A DNA stretch of 64,000 bases from positions 224,506,853-224,570,852 of the forward strand of contig NC_085136.1 of the NCBI RefSeq assembly GCF_035046485.1, read 5' to 3'. Position 1 is the first letter of the stretch. Each line of letters starts with the position of its first letter. A program made the translations under genes and the position numbers. Of the stretch, positions 44,217 through 54,700 are shown piece after piece. The notes beneath the pieces are model-generated. The model made no database searches and was not told the DNA's origin. It saw nothing but the letters and a program-made list of their open reading frames with translations. Origin of the DNA: Aedes albopictus (lineage: Eukaryota; Arthropoda; Insecta; Diptera; Culicidae).

Positions 44217-45779
44217 GTGCAGGTAACGCAGCTGAACCTGAACCACTGTGATGCAGCTCAGCAACTGCTTTGTCAGGCGGTTTCTGAGTGGGAGACGGAT
44301 ATCGCAATCATTTCGGACCCATACCGAGTACCCGCCGGCAACGGCAACTGGGCCTCGGATGGGACCAGGAAAATGGCGGCGATATGGACGACGGGTAAAT
44401 ACCCCGTGCAGGAGTTGGTGTCTACTACCTATGAGGGCTTCGTGGTCGCCAAAGTAAACGGGGTCTTCTTCTGTAGCTGTTATGCGCCTCCGCGGTGGCC
44501 GATCGAGCAGTTCACGCAAATGCTGGACCGCTTAACGACCGTGCTAACAGGGCGAAGGCCGGTGGTAATAGCGGGCGACTTTAATGCCTGGGCCGTGGAA
44601 TGGGGAAGCCGTTTCACGAACCAGCGGGGTCAGATCCTGCTAGAAACACTTGCCATCTTAGATGTCGACTTGGCTAATGTCGGTACCAAGAGTACCTTTA
44701 GTCGAAACGGAGCGGAGTCAATTATTGACGTGACCTTTTGTAGTCCTGGCCTAACAAGTAGTCCGAACTGGAGAGTAGATGATGGCTACACTCACAGCGA
44801 CCACCTGGCGGATCGCAACAGTATCGACTACAACAACAGCAGACAGCGGATAGAAGAAGAGGCGGCTAGGCCAAGGCCAAGCCCTCGTAGGTGGAAGACA
44901 TCATACTTCGACGAAGAGGTATTTAGGGAAGCGCTCCGCCGTGAGCGAAACTTAATCGGTTTAGACGGCGACGAGCTGGTAGCGGTGCTCTCACGTGCGT
45001 GTGATGCGACCATGCCTAGGCGAGTCCACCCTAGAAATGGGAGGCCACCGGCTTACTGGTGGACCGACGCGATTGCAGACCTGCGCCGCGCCTGCCTACG
45101 GGCTAGGCGGCGGATGCAGCGATCACGATCAGAGGAAGAGCGAAACGAACGGCGGGTGGTGTTCGCCGCTGCAAAAGCCGCGCTCAAGACCGAGATAAGA
45201 GCAAGCAAAAAGGCCTGCTTTGAGGGTCTCTGTCAGAGTGCCAACACGAACCCGTGGGGTGACGCCTACAGGATCGTTATGGCCAAGACGAGAGGTGTGA
45301 TGGCTCCTACAGAGCAATCTCCAGAGATGTTGGAGGGGATCATTGGAGGACTTTTTCCGCGTCATGATCCTAGTCCTTGGCCTCCTTTCGTAGGACAGCC
45401 GGGGACTGGGGCTGGCGATGAGGAGAGGGTCACCGATGTGGAACTTGCGGGGATAGCTAAGTCCCTTAGCGTAGGTAAGGCCCCAGGTCCGGACGGAGTT
45501 CCGAACCTGGCCTTAAAAGTAGCTATTGCAGAGGCTCCCGAGATGTTCAGGTCTGCTATGCAGAAATGCCTGGACGAGGGAGTTTTCCCAGAAGCTTGGA
45601 AGAGGCAGAGCCTGGTACTATTGCCAAAGGCGGGGAAACCACCCGGAGACCCGTCGGCATATAGACCAGTATGCTTGATTGACACGGCGGGGAAGGTGCT
45701 CGAAAAGATCATCCTCAATAGAATGTTGCGGTTCACTGAGGACGTAAATGGTCTTTCGAGCAACCAGTATGGCTTCCGC
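44217..45779 (+). pseudogene. R1 ORF2 endonuclease and RT N-terminus (copy 2)
   Basis: This frame is open for about 520 codons up to the hAT-like insertion. The N-terminal ~200 residues form the endonuclease: VTQLNLNHCDAAQQLL, SDPYRVP, the catalytic GDFNAWAVEWGS, IIDVTFCSPGL and YTHSDHL. From about residue 400 the reverse transcriptase begins, with SLSVGKAPGPDGVPN, FPEAWKRQSLVLLPKAGKP, YRPVCLIDTAGKVLEKIILN and NQYGFR. R1-clade endonucleases nick a target site for target-primed reverse transcription. The frame is the best-preserved TE coding region here but is cut at 45780. Confidence 0.88.
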
Positions 45780-46615
45780 CAGTGTTGCATTTGAACTGAA
45801 CGCGAGCCAAAAGTGAACTGAACGCGTTCAATTTTTTGAACGTGAACACAGTAAACATTGAACTTGCGTTTCAGAGCTTTTCACTGCTCAAGAACGCCCG
45901 TTCAGATCCCCATTCGGCTCAATGTTCTAATGCACTATTCTATCAATATGTAAAGCTAATGAATCGGTCCAGTCGTCCAGAGTTCCGTAGAAATAAGACT
46001 TCATGGAACATGGCCCTTCACTGTACCACATAATACCGTATTAGTAATACGTACATACATTGCTTTGTGGGGTTGGAAAGGGAGCGGATCGAATCGTCCG
46101 GGGTGACAACGCCTCGGTCCTTATGACGCGTATTTATGCGAAATAACGTCCAAAGGCTTGGCTGCGTCATCATATCCTATATGCCTTCTCTCCTAGGACT
46201 TTATGACGCATTTGTATACACTCGTTGTTGCACGGAAAATGGACCATACGACCTAGGCCATTGTGGCATCGGGCATTAAGATTCTGCACCGAAATACGGA
46301 TTATCCGCAATCCACGGTGACCGGACCGGTTCCCCCTCACAATAGAAGGTCAGATTCTGAATCCAATGAGCCCAAGATTGCTAGAATTGGCGAAAAAAAG
46401 GCAGAAATATGACCATTTCAGTTTAGCAGGTACCAGGGTATCATGTTAGCATGTTGGCTTATACTGGTGCAGTTCTTGCTCATTGTTCAAGGTGCGTTCA
46501 ATTTCGAGCTCGCTCGCGTTCCAAATTTTGAACTGAACAATGTTCAGATCGTTTTGATCGCAGCGTGCCGAATTTGAACATGAACGCAAATTGATCGCGT
46601 TCAAATGCAGCACTG
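45780..46615. mobile_element. 836-bp hAT-like MITE in R1 ORF2
   Basis: The ends are CAGTGTTGCATTTGAAC and, inverted, CAGTGCTGCATTTGAAC. The flanks GCTTCCGC (45772-45779) and GCTTCCGG (46616-46623) are an 8-bp duplication with one mismatch. GFR KGRS of the reverse transcriptase is restored when the element is ignored. Many GAACGCG and GTTCAAAT words recur near the ends. Confidence 0.8.
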
Positions 46616-47825
46616 GCTTCCGGAAGGGGAGGTCCACCGTAGACGCTATCTTGTCGGTTACAAAAACCGCCGAGAAAGCACTTGAGCCTAAGAGGAGGGG
46701 AATTCGCTTCTGCGGGGTAGTGACTCTGGATGTAAGGAATGCATTTAATAGCGCCAGTTGGGCTGCTATTGCCGATGCGCTCCTGCGTCTGCGTCACGAA
46801 TGAACTTCATTGTTTAAAGTGACGTTAATAAAAAAGGCCTGCGTCTGGGGATACCGGAGTACTTGTACAAGATTCTCGGAAGCTACTTCCAGAATCGCGT
46901 ACTAGTTTACGACACGGAGGTGGGTCGGAAGTGCTTTCACATAACCTCAGGAGTCCCGCAAGGTTCCATCCTGGGTCCGGTGTTATGGAATGTCATGTAC
47001 GACGAGGTGTTGAGGTTAGAGTACCCAGTGGGAGTGGTGATTGTCGGATTTGCTGACGATATTACGCTCGAAGTCTACGGTGAAACGATCGAGGAGGTAA
47101 AGTTGACTGCCAACCACTCGATCAAGGTTGTGGAGGCGTGGATGCGGTCCAGGAAACTGGAGCTGGCTCACCACAAGACAGAGGTGACGGTTGTTAACAA
47201 CATGCAATCGGCGCAGCAGACGGAGATCAGTGTAGGAGAGTGCACTATCATGTCTAAGCGCTCTGTCAAACACTTGGGCGTGAGGATCGACGACAAGCTT
47301 ACCTTCGGTAGCCACGTCCATTATGCCTGTAAAAGAGCCTCCACAGCTATTGCGGCACTGTCCCGGATGATGTCCAATAGCTCTGCGGTGTACGCCAGTA
47401 AGCGCAAGCTTCTGGCTAGTGTTGCTACGTCCATACTTAGATATGGCGGCCCGGCGTGGGGCACCGCGCTAAGTACTAAATGCTACCGACGGAAGCTGGA
47501 AAGTACTTACAGGCTTATGTGCCTGAGGGTTGCGAGCGCGTACCGTACCGTGTCACACGACGCTCTCTGCGTCATTACTGGTATGGTGCCTATCAGCATT
47601 CTTATCAGTGAGGACATGGAGTGCTTCGAAATGCGCGGCACAAGAGGCATACGCAGGACTGCCAGGATGGCCTCTATGGTCTATGGCAGCGCGCGTGGGA
47701 CAGTTCCACCAAAGGAAGGTGGACCCATAGGTTGATACCGAGGGTAGATAGTTGGATTAATAGGCGCCATGGGGAAGTTACATTCCACCTGACACAGGTC
47801 CTTACAGGTCATGGTTGCTTCCGAC
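46616..47825 (+). pseudogene. R1 RT palm and C-terminal part (copy 2)
   Basis: It carries KGRSTVDAILSVTKTAEKAL, RT motif A (VTLDVRNAFNSASW), then after a 46-bp insert the motif SGVPQGSILGPVLWNVMYDE, the catalytic GFADDITLEVYG, KHLGVRIDDKLTFGSHV and ASVATSILRYGGPAWGTAL. A one-base loss near 47680 shifts the frame. The C-terminal zinc finger is absent. Confidence 0.88.
46792..46837 (+). mobile_element. 46-bp insert with 10-bp target duplication
   Basis: CCTGCGTCTG occurs at 46782-46791 and again at 46838-46847. The DNA between them is foreign to R1 and ends TTAATAAAAAAGG. This looks like a very short 5'-truncated retrotransposed tail. The RT reading resumes after the second copy. Confidence 0.6.
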
Positions 47826-49140
47826 AGATAAGGTAACAATTCACTTGTTTTTATGGATGACACACTTTAAAACTCGTAATACCTTATTTGATGCTGCTTC
47901 GAAATTATAAGAATTTCACCATATGAAGAACATATTTCAATTTCAATGGTATTTTAGTTATTTTGGAGCAATACAAATGGTACTATTGAAAAATAAAACC
48001 ACGACTTGTTCCTTTACACTTAATCATTAAAAGTTTTACATAAAAGTCAACGGTTTCGGCAAAAACAGGGGTAGGGTTGCTCAAGTTTCCCCCTGGTCTA
48101 AGGCTGACCCTGAGGGACTTTTAAGGTGAGCTGGCCTGGGCGTATGGACGCCGATGCCACAGGACGCGTGGAGCATCCCATCGGTAGTTACAAATGTTAA
48201 AACGTATAATTATCGAGACAGAAACAGTCAATAATCCACAGACCCTGAAGAAGATTCAAATTCGAGGATCGAAACGTCGGTGACGAAATAAAAGAACCAA
48301 CGCTTATTTCTGTTACTTTAAGCCAAAACCACTTCGTTCGGGCCAAGATCAGAGGGGTACATACAACTCCACAAAGGAGTTGTTAAGGGCAGACTTGTTA
48401 GAATCCCAAAATGGCCGCCACAATGGCCGACTTTGGCACCTACTCACGATTTCGAAAGCACAAATCTCTTCGTAAACAAAACCAGCGCACCTGAGCTTCT
48501 TATTTTAAGCTTATTACTAGTGAGCAAGAACAGAATAATAAAATGCACTGTTTGAAGCATGCTTCTTGAGATTTGTGCGTTTGGAATTCAGATGCACTGT
48601 TGAAGCGGGATTTCAAGACGTTTGTCCTTAACGCTGTGTAATATTCCGTTTATGGCGTTCAAGATATTTATTTTTGATGAAATTAATATGGATATAATAT
48701 TGGAATCGTTGGACCAGTTCAGGCTGAAAAACAAGCCACATACACTTCAATAAATTCTGAAATCCAGCCACAAGATCAGGGCGTTCCAGTGAAGCTGATT
48801 GTTGCTTTGGATGGGAGTTGGGGAACATGGAGTTAAGGAAAACGTTTTAATACAGTCTCCGACTGTCATTATTGGTGCGAAATCCGAAAAGATTTTTTTT
48901 TTGCTGGGTGCAGGAACAAAAGATGCTCTGTTTGTAATAGGGTGCTTCAAAAATTACACGTAATCATTCAGTAGCATGGAATCCGATATCATGATTGGAG
49001 GGTTTCCAAAATTGATGAAACAGGGTGTGTGGCTGACAGATGGTGATTCGACCACCGTAGCCAAGCTTAAAATATGGTGCCTCTATTCAACATCAATGAT
49101 GTTGTAACCATGTTACAAAGAACTGTTGAGCTAGTGGCTA
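47826..49140. other. Unassigned stretch after the R1 break
   Basis: No coding sequence was recognised. It contains a hammerhead-like core word pair at 48245-48274 and a CCCCTGG/AGGGGTA-rich area at 48070-48110. The R1 3' portion present in copy 1 (TATCTACACCG onward) was not found here or later in this window. Confidence 0.45.
48230..48310 (+). ncRNA. Hammerhead-ribozyme-like motif (degenerate)
   Basis: CTGAAGA (48245-48251) fits the CUGANGA core. GATTC can pair with GGATC as stem II, then GAAA (48271-48274) and CGTC-GGT-GACG as stem III. The base that should pair with the last core A is an A rather than U, and no convincing stem I is seen, so cleavage activity is doubtful. Hammerhead-like motifs are known from Penelope-like retroelements; no such protein is visible nearby. 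Confidence 0.3.
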
Positions 49141-49148
49141 TATATTAC

Positions 49149-49405
49149 CACAGACAAACAGACGTAGCACTCTGATAATTCCCATCGTACACCAATTTAT
49201 CGGTCTTTTTCAAAATATGATAGTTGGCCAACAAACTGCCCACCCGTAGCGCTCGCATCGTTTTTGTTCGAGTTTGACGTTTGCTCACTACTGCCACCTA
49301 GTTGATGGTCGGCCAAACTTAGTCCTTTTAGCATTGGGCGAATATGTTTCCGTGACTATGATTTGAATCGAAAAATGTTCGAAGTGTTACGTCTGTTTGT
49401 CTGTG
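49149..49405. mobile_element. 257-bp MITE with CACAGACAAACAGACGTA ends
   Basis: Inverted ends match over 18 bp. ATATTAC occurs at 49142-49148 and 49406-49412 as target duplication (7 bp, perhaps 8 originally). The interior shares words with 43311-43798, and the ends are shared with 52563-52700. Confidence 0.8.
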
Positions 49406-49459
49406 ATATTACACTTTAGAGTACATTAGCACTCTTCCACTTGAGCACTGCTACATTTT

Positions 49460-49860
49460 TACCGACAGTCTAAGCTCTCTGGAGGCTGTTCGGTCAATTA
49501 TACTGATGAAGCACAACGCGTCCTTCCTGAATGGAATACGCCTAGTCGTGAGTGCTTTGTCCAAAAGTTCATACACCATCACCAATAGCTTGGGTCCCTA
49601 CACATTGCTCAAATCCGGGCAATGAGAAAGCCTCTGGCTTTGGTGGGCGCTAGCGAAAGCGGTACAAGCGTCCAAATTGCCTTCGACGATTTTTTTTCAT
49701 CGGCCCGCCAGGAGACCTTGATCAGCAGGTATCACAAATGGAGAGATGGGTGGGTAGATGATTGCACTCTATCATCCCACAGATGTCGAAGAAGCCATGG
49801 TTCAAAGGTTTGAATTTAGGCCACGATTTCATTTTTGTAATGTGTCGGTTGATGCCGGGG
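49460..49860 (+). pseudogene. LINE RNase H and C-terminal fragment
   Basis: Broken frames read LEAVRSIILMKHNASF, VVSALSKSSYTITIAWVPTH then CSNPGNEKA, which is the RNase H signature around a catalytic His. They continue to IAFDDFFSSARQETLISRY, then STKPWF-like KKPWFKGLNLGHDF and VMCRLMPG. This order fits I/LOA-group LINEs. Frameshifts near 49560-49640 and later kill it. Confidence 0.6.
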
Positions 49861-50254
49861 GCTAAGGGTATCATTTCCAGGACCACTTGGCAGAAAATTT
49901 TGATCTGGACAGACGACTTCTGGATTGATGAACTCTCTGAGAATTCTGCTGATTTTGATGTGCCACACGAGGCAGTCATGCAAAATGTGCGAATTGACCA
50001 CATTTCAGGGGCTACGGACTCCCGAGTGGTCTCCAAGTTTCTTTTTCTAGTTTTTATGCTTCTTTTTAGGCGCAGAAATAGGGATTAGGGATATTTTATT
50101 CAACTAATCAACAATGGTTGTCGGACTTTACGCTTATTACCCTAATGCACTACCAAAAAATCTCTCATTAAAAGTTTGAAAGCCATTTCAAACTTAACTT
50201 TCTCTCATTACGCCATTCTTCTGCTAGTCAGAAGTGGTAGGCTCCTTCTTCCAT
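49861..50254. other. Unassigned stretch
   Basis: The sequence continues past the RNase H LINE fragment. A plus-strand frame near 49880-50030 is open but I cannot name it. TTTCTCTCATTA recurs at 50160 and 50200. Confidence 0.4.
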
Positions 50255-50255
50255 G

Positions 50256-50819
50256 TAGGGTTTGGGTACTAGTAGTGGACCCCCTAAGCCATCGAAATTT
50301 ACTTCTGCGGCTTTTTAGCTAATTTAAGGCAGTGGATTGTTCCAAAGTGGATTTTTTAAACAAGTTTCACGTCCCCTCTTTATGTTAAGATCGTCAAACA
50401 TACCACATTTATAAATTATTCCAGTGAAATACGCATTTGAAAATACGCATCGATTTTGCCTATAATGGACACCACCGGGGTCCATTATAGGATTATTTAC
50501 AAATATCTTGGCGCCTATAGTGGACCCCCCATTTGATTTCCATGTTAGCTGTCACGCCGCCGACGGTGCCTATAGTGGACCCTCCCTGAGTGTGCGTATA
50601 GTGGACCCTTTTGAGTGTTTACATTCATTAAATAGTTAAAATAACCGATTGTTGCGGCCACTGGATTATTTGTTTGCCAGGAACTGATGTGTAGCAATGT
50701 AATTGATGTTCCCCCGGTGGAAGTTGCCTGGAAAGAGTTGATTTGGGCATTTATATTTGAGTTTTTATGGAGGGGGTCCACTATAGGCGCAGGGTCCACT
50801 ACTAGCACACAACCCCTAC
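50256..50819. mobile_element. MITE with repeated TATAGTGGACCC motif
   Basis: The left end TAGGGTTTGGGTACTAGTAG then TGGACC is mirrored at the right (GGTCCACTACTAGCAC then ACAACCCCTA). The word (C/G)TATAGTGGACC recurs at about 50516, 50571 and 50599 in one orientation and inverted at 50775. Similar words at 50468-50490 form a small palindrome (GGGTCCATTATAGG). Non-coding. Confidence 0.7.
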
Positions 50820-50822
50820 AAG

Positions 50823-51084
50823 TACATGGAGCTCGTGTTGAAGAGTCAGAATCATGGGAACTAATCAATCAGTCAAATCAATTACTTTGCTCTAGTGAAA
50901 TCTAATGGCTCCATAGCCAAGAATGAGAATGCCTCGACATCGTAATATACATCATTCACGCGTTTCTGAGCGAAGCACAACATGACTAAGCAGAGATAGA
51001 GCTAAAGCAACACAACCTCGTTCGGGAAATAACGATATAAGACACTCATCGACTCTCACACCCCACCCGGTCGTGCTCCTGCTA
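50823..51084. other. Spacer, nothing identified
   Basis: Short unassigned DNA before the hAT-like element; no gene or repeat recognised. Confidence 0.4.
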
Positions 51085-52562
51085 GCTATAGCCAGTGGTG
51101 GAAATTGATCGCCAACATGTGCTTACGCGCTACAAAAAAATGCCATCGCATCGCAAACCTTTGCTGTGCGATTGTGTTCGCATGTTTTTGGCTCACGATC
51201 GTACGACACGAACGCCAACGAATGCATTGCATCTTTTGCAAGCGCGATGCTTTTTAATTTTAGAGGTTCGCGGCCGATATTTCTGTAATGAAATCAAATG
51301 TTGGTAAACTTTTTCGTCGATATCATTTATTGGTATGGTACCTGATCAGTATAATCATAAAACACCCAACTAATTACCTTTAAGTGTACAAAAAATGGCA
51401 ACAAACCAAGTGTTCTTTATTGTGATCTTTCTGGCGAACCAACTGCGATTCTGCTCGTTCGACATTTGTTTTTTGTTGGTTCGTCGATTCGGGAAATCGT
51501 GAACCGTTCTCTCTTTAGGGGTTCTCGAGCGCGTGAGCAAAGATTGTGTTTGATGCGAACCGAAAAACACGTCAAGCGCATGCACTATGGGGAAAGTGGT
51601 GGCCAAAAATCGAAAAATTTACTTGCTTTGAATGACGTGTCTTATATACCATTTGATAGCCAGATAGTTCAAACCTAGATTCCCAAAATTTTAGCCCTCT
51701 GTGATGGAAACTCATTGCGCCACAGATATCAGACTTAGAAAAATAGTGAAAATTGTAGAAAAAATGCATTTTAAACAAATACAATTTTCTCAGTGAAAAA
51801 ACGGTTTAATTTTGGAATTTAATCCACCGTTGGAAATGTTATTGTCTGAACTTTAAAATGGGTGTGTTGTTGGGGTTACACGGTTAATTTAAATGAGTAA
51901 AAAATGGGTAATTATTGACAAAAACAACATTGTTTGCCTAAGTTGGTCTATATCTAACAAGCAGGGTCGAGCAGTCTCAAGAGACCACCTCCACAGTTTA
52001 GTTTGGGGTCCATACTATCTGCAGAACGCGAATCCAGCTGCGGATAGCTGCGGATGAGCACCATTTTGACACAAGCCCGAAAAATGGCTTTTTCTATTTT
52101 TTTTTTTTTGTTAATTACGATCATTGCATTGATTATGCGAGCACATACAAAAAAGTCGTACAAATTAAACAGTGCTTCAAAGGTGGAACTGTTAATTGTC
52201 AAATTAAGTCTTTAAAATGTTATACACTTAATTATTTTTATGTTAAAAGTGGGTAAAAACTGACCGAAAATTATCTTTCCATACACAAACTGTATTAACT
52301 CATCTGGACTGAAATGCTTCTTTTGTTCACGGAAATCTTGTTTATATTTTGAATATATATTTACCAACAGGGGAAGGAAAAACACATCTTATATATTTGT
52401 TTTACTAAAAATACCTGCTTGTATTTAAAAGACGAGGGCAATATTTTCAAATCATAAGTTTGTTTTGAACTTAAACGCTAGCAACCTGAACATCGCACAG
52501 TAGTTAATTAAACGTAAACAAATCTGAAAATAATTGTTTGTAGTAATATGAACGTGTAACCA

Positions 52563-52700
52563 CAGACAAACAGACGTATCACTTGGAACAAAATGCGATA
52601 AAAATCATCGCCACGAAAACATAATCGCGCAATGCTTATTACGTTAAAAAGGGAAACGATCTGAGTACAGTGGGACGTCTTTATGTCTGCGGTGTTACTT
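52563..52700. mobile_element. Diverged MITE copy with CACAGACAAACAGACGTA end
   Basis: The left end matches the MITE at 49149 exactly over 18 bp. The right end (GACGTCTTTATGTCTGCGG) is decayed. Short TAAC/TTAC flanks are present. Confidence 0.6.
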
Positions 52701-52797
52701 TAGATCTGAAAACAAATCTCAAATAGTCAATGCAACAAGAGCATTTGAATATATCAAGGCAAAATATAATTTTGATCTTCCTAAAGAAGAACGACTA

Positions 52798-53028
52798 CAG
52801 TAGACGATCGCTCGGTGCAAACGCTTTAACTGCAATGCTTTTTAAGTCCGCTAAGTGCAACAATTTTGCAGTTATTGCACCGCTATCCGTCATAATGAAA
52901 TGTCAACATGCACATTGGCTGCCTTCTGCAGCAACTGACAGTTATATGACATCTACTAGTTTTTGCAGTTATTGAATTTTATTCGTTAAGTGAAACGTAA
53001 ACATGTTGCAATTATCGAACGTCTACTG
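52798..53028. mobile_element. 231-bp TA-flanked MITE
   Basis: The ends CAGTAGACGATCGCTCGGTG and, inverted, CAGTAGACGTTCGATAATTG are flanked by TA. Internally it contains CTGCAATGCTTTTTAAG and GCAGTTATTGCACCGCTAT, shared with 43472-43729 and 19020-19145. Confidence 0.75.
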
Positions 53029-53499
53029 TACTTCAAAAGTTGAAGTACGTAGCACAATATTTTAACAATGCATAGAAAAATGCTCACACAAAAAAAGCTT
53101 TGAAAAATACAATAACGATTGGCGCAACGCTTATTCGGAATTTGGAAACGATGTTATGTTTGGTGGTAATGTGGGCACTTTACAAAAATAGCATATAGAC
53201 ATAACGATTCGAATATGGTGAATTTGATTGACCATGTTCTCAAAAATCGTGAAATTGATATTGCTTGTGAATTTGATTAAGTTTCTAGAGACAGTGAAAA
53301 TTATGTTCTATTTAGCACTTAGCAGTATATTCATTCCTGCAGTATAAAAAATGGAGACATATCATCAACTTTGTGAATTATGTTGATATGTGTTCAGTAA
53401 AATAATAGAAGCATATTAAAAAATATATCCATTCGACGAGTTTGAACTTATATTACTGCCTATTGGACGCAGTGGCTTAATTTCCCCAACAGGGGTGAA

Positions 53500-53660
53500 A
53501 AAAAAGGGGGGGGGGGAGGGTGGCAGGCAAATTGGAGAGGGGGGGGGGGCTTCTGATTGATAAACAATTCTTTACCATTATACCTGATTAACATTAAAAA
53601 AATGGAGGGGGGGGGGGGCATTTACCTCGAAGGGGGGGGGGGGGTGCGAGTGCTTCCACC
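53500..53660 (+). repeat. Cluster of long G-tracts
   Basis: Four or more runs of 9-14 G occur within about 160 nt, separated by short AT-containing spacers. They could form stacked G-quadruplexes on the plus strand. They lie inside the hAT-like element. Assembly of such homopolymers is error-prone, so exact lengths are uncertain. Confidence 0.85.
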
Positions 53661-53957
53661 TCCGTCTCTCCTTATTTTATCTTATGCATGTTATTCTAGT
53701 TTTGATTTGCCTTTGAACTGCCTTAAAAATTAAAAACAAACGTTTAAGTTTATGTTCAGGAATAAGTAGTTCCTAACTGGGTTAAATACTAGTTACATCT
53801 TCCAGATGTGATGAAAATACATAATTTCGACTAATTTTATGCTAATCTTACTAGAAAACTTTAAAAAAATGCGGAAAAACCAAAAAAATATTTTTGGCCA
53901 CCACTTTTTATGGAGCCGCCCCATAGTGGCATGATGCTTTCCACCACTGGCTATAGC

Positions 53958-54700
53958 ACATGTTAAGTTGCCCACATTGTTTCCAGTCGGCAATTAACGC
54001 CTTTCTTAACGACCCACAGCATGCGTGTGCCGCGAAACGAAATTAAAATCACAAAAAAAAAATCAAGAGTATGTCGAAGAAAGCCATTGCTCCCGTGTAT
54101 CCGGAATAGATTAGCTAATAAACAAACAGCCTCCGATTCGAGATTCGAAGAAAGCGAGAGCTGCAACAGTAGAGTAGATAAGCTCGGGGATAACGAAAGT
54201 GGGATGCCACGCCGCCGCGCCGGCCGGGCCGCGTCGCGCGTCGGTGCAGCTTTTTGGGGTTGTTTCGCCAACACAATGGCTTAAAATCGAAAAATCACTC
54301 CATTAACCGGGCGGATATCACGCTCAGGGAAGTTATGCAACTGTCGGCGCTAGAAAACATAAAAAAGAGGATCGTTTCAGGAGACGGGTTGAACCAAATT
54401 GATTGCCATGTTGCTGGGAGAAAGTGAGTGGTGAGCTGCATAAAATTACTATTTTGCTGGTGTTTTTGGAGAAATTAATTAAAATTAAGAAAACTGAGTC
54501 GGCGGTCGAGCGATTTTAATATTTAGGCTAGCTAGTTTCCTTTCTTCTTTTTGCTAGTTAGTTCGAAGACTAGTGTAACAATGATTGTTTTATTGACAAG
54601 CACACATGCTTGACGCATGACAAGCAAGATTTACATTTCATTTTTACTAGAAGTAGGTAGCACATACCGGGCATAAAAGGCTGAAGAAGTTCCAATTGTG
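53958..54700. other. Unassigned stretch
   Basis: A GC-rich part (54190-54270) with CGCCGCGCCGGCCGGGCCGC and an open minus-strand frame (53963-54274) of skewed composition. No conserved motif was found. The region resembles neither the R1 nor other TEs listed. Confidence 0.4.

Larger units (their letters stand above)
38184..47825 (+). mobile_element. R1-clade LINE copy 2, opened by at least four insertions
   Basis: R1 sequence runs in five pieces: 38184-38344, 40151-41465, 44048-45779, 46616-46791 and 46838-47825. It carries ORF1 (gag-like, with zinc knuckles) and most of ORF2 (endonuclease and reverse transcriptase). It stops abruptly at 47825 in GCTTCCGACAG, whereas copy 1 continues to the zinc finger and 3' UTR. 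Each insertion leaves a short duplication. ORF1 is frameshifted. ORF2 has one frameshift near 47680, where a base is missing relative to copy 1. A 14-G run at about 38210 precedes the first coding piece. Confidence 0.85.
51093..53949. mobile_element. 2.86-kb hAT-like non-autonomous element
   Basis: The ends are CAGTGGTGGAAA and its inverted copy TTTCCACCACTG. GCTATAGC flanks both sides (51085-51092 and 53950-53957), an 8-bp duplication as hAT elements make. Removing it joins GCTAGCTATAGC to ACATGTTAAG. The interior carries two other MITEs, G-tracts and AT-rich DNA but no transposase motif. Confidence 0.78.

Noticed and set aside
53963..54274. 103-codon minus-strand frame with SLSPSLS run
   Set aside because: Skewed composition from GC-rich and pyrimidine-rich DNA, with no motif or splice context.
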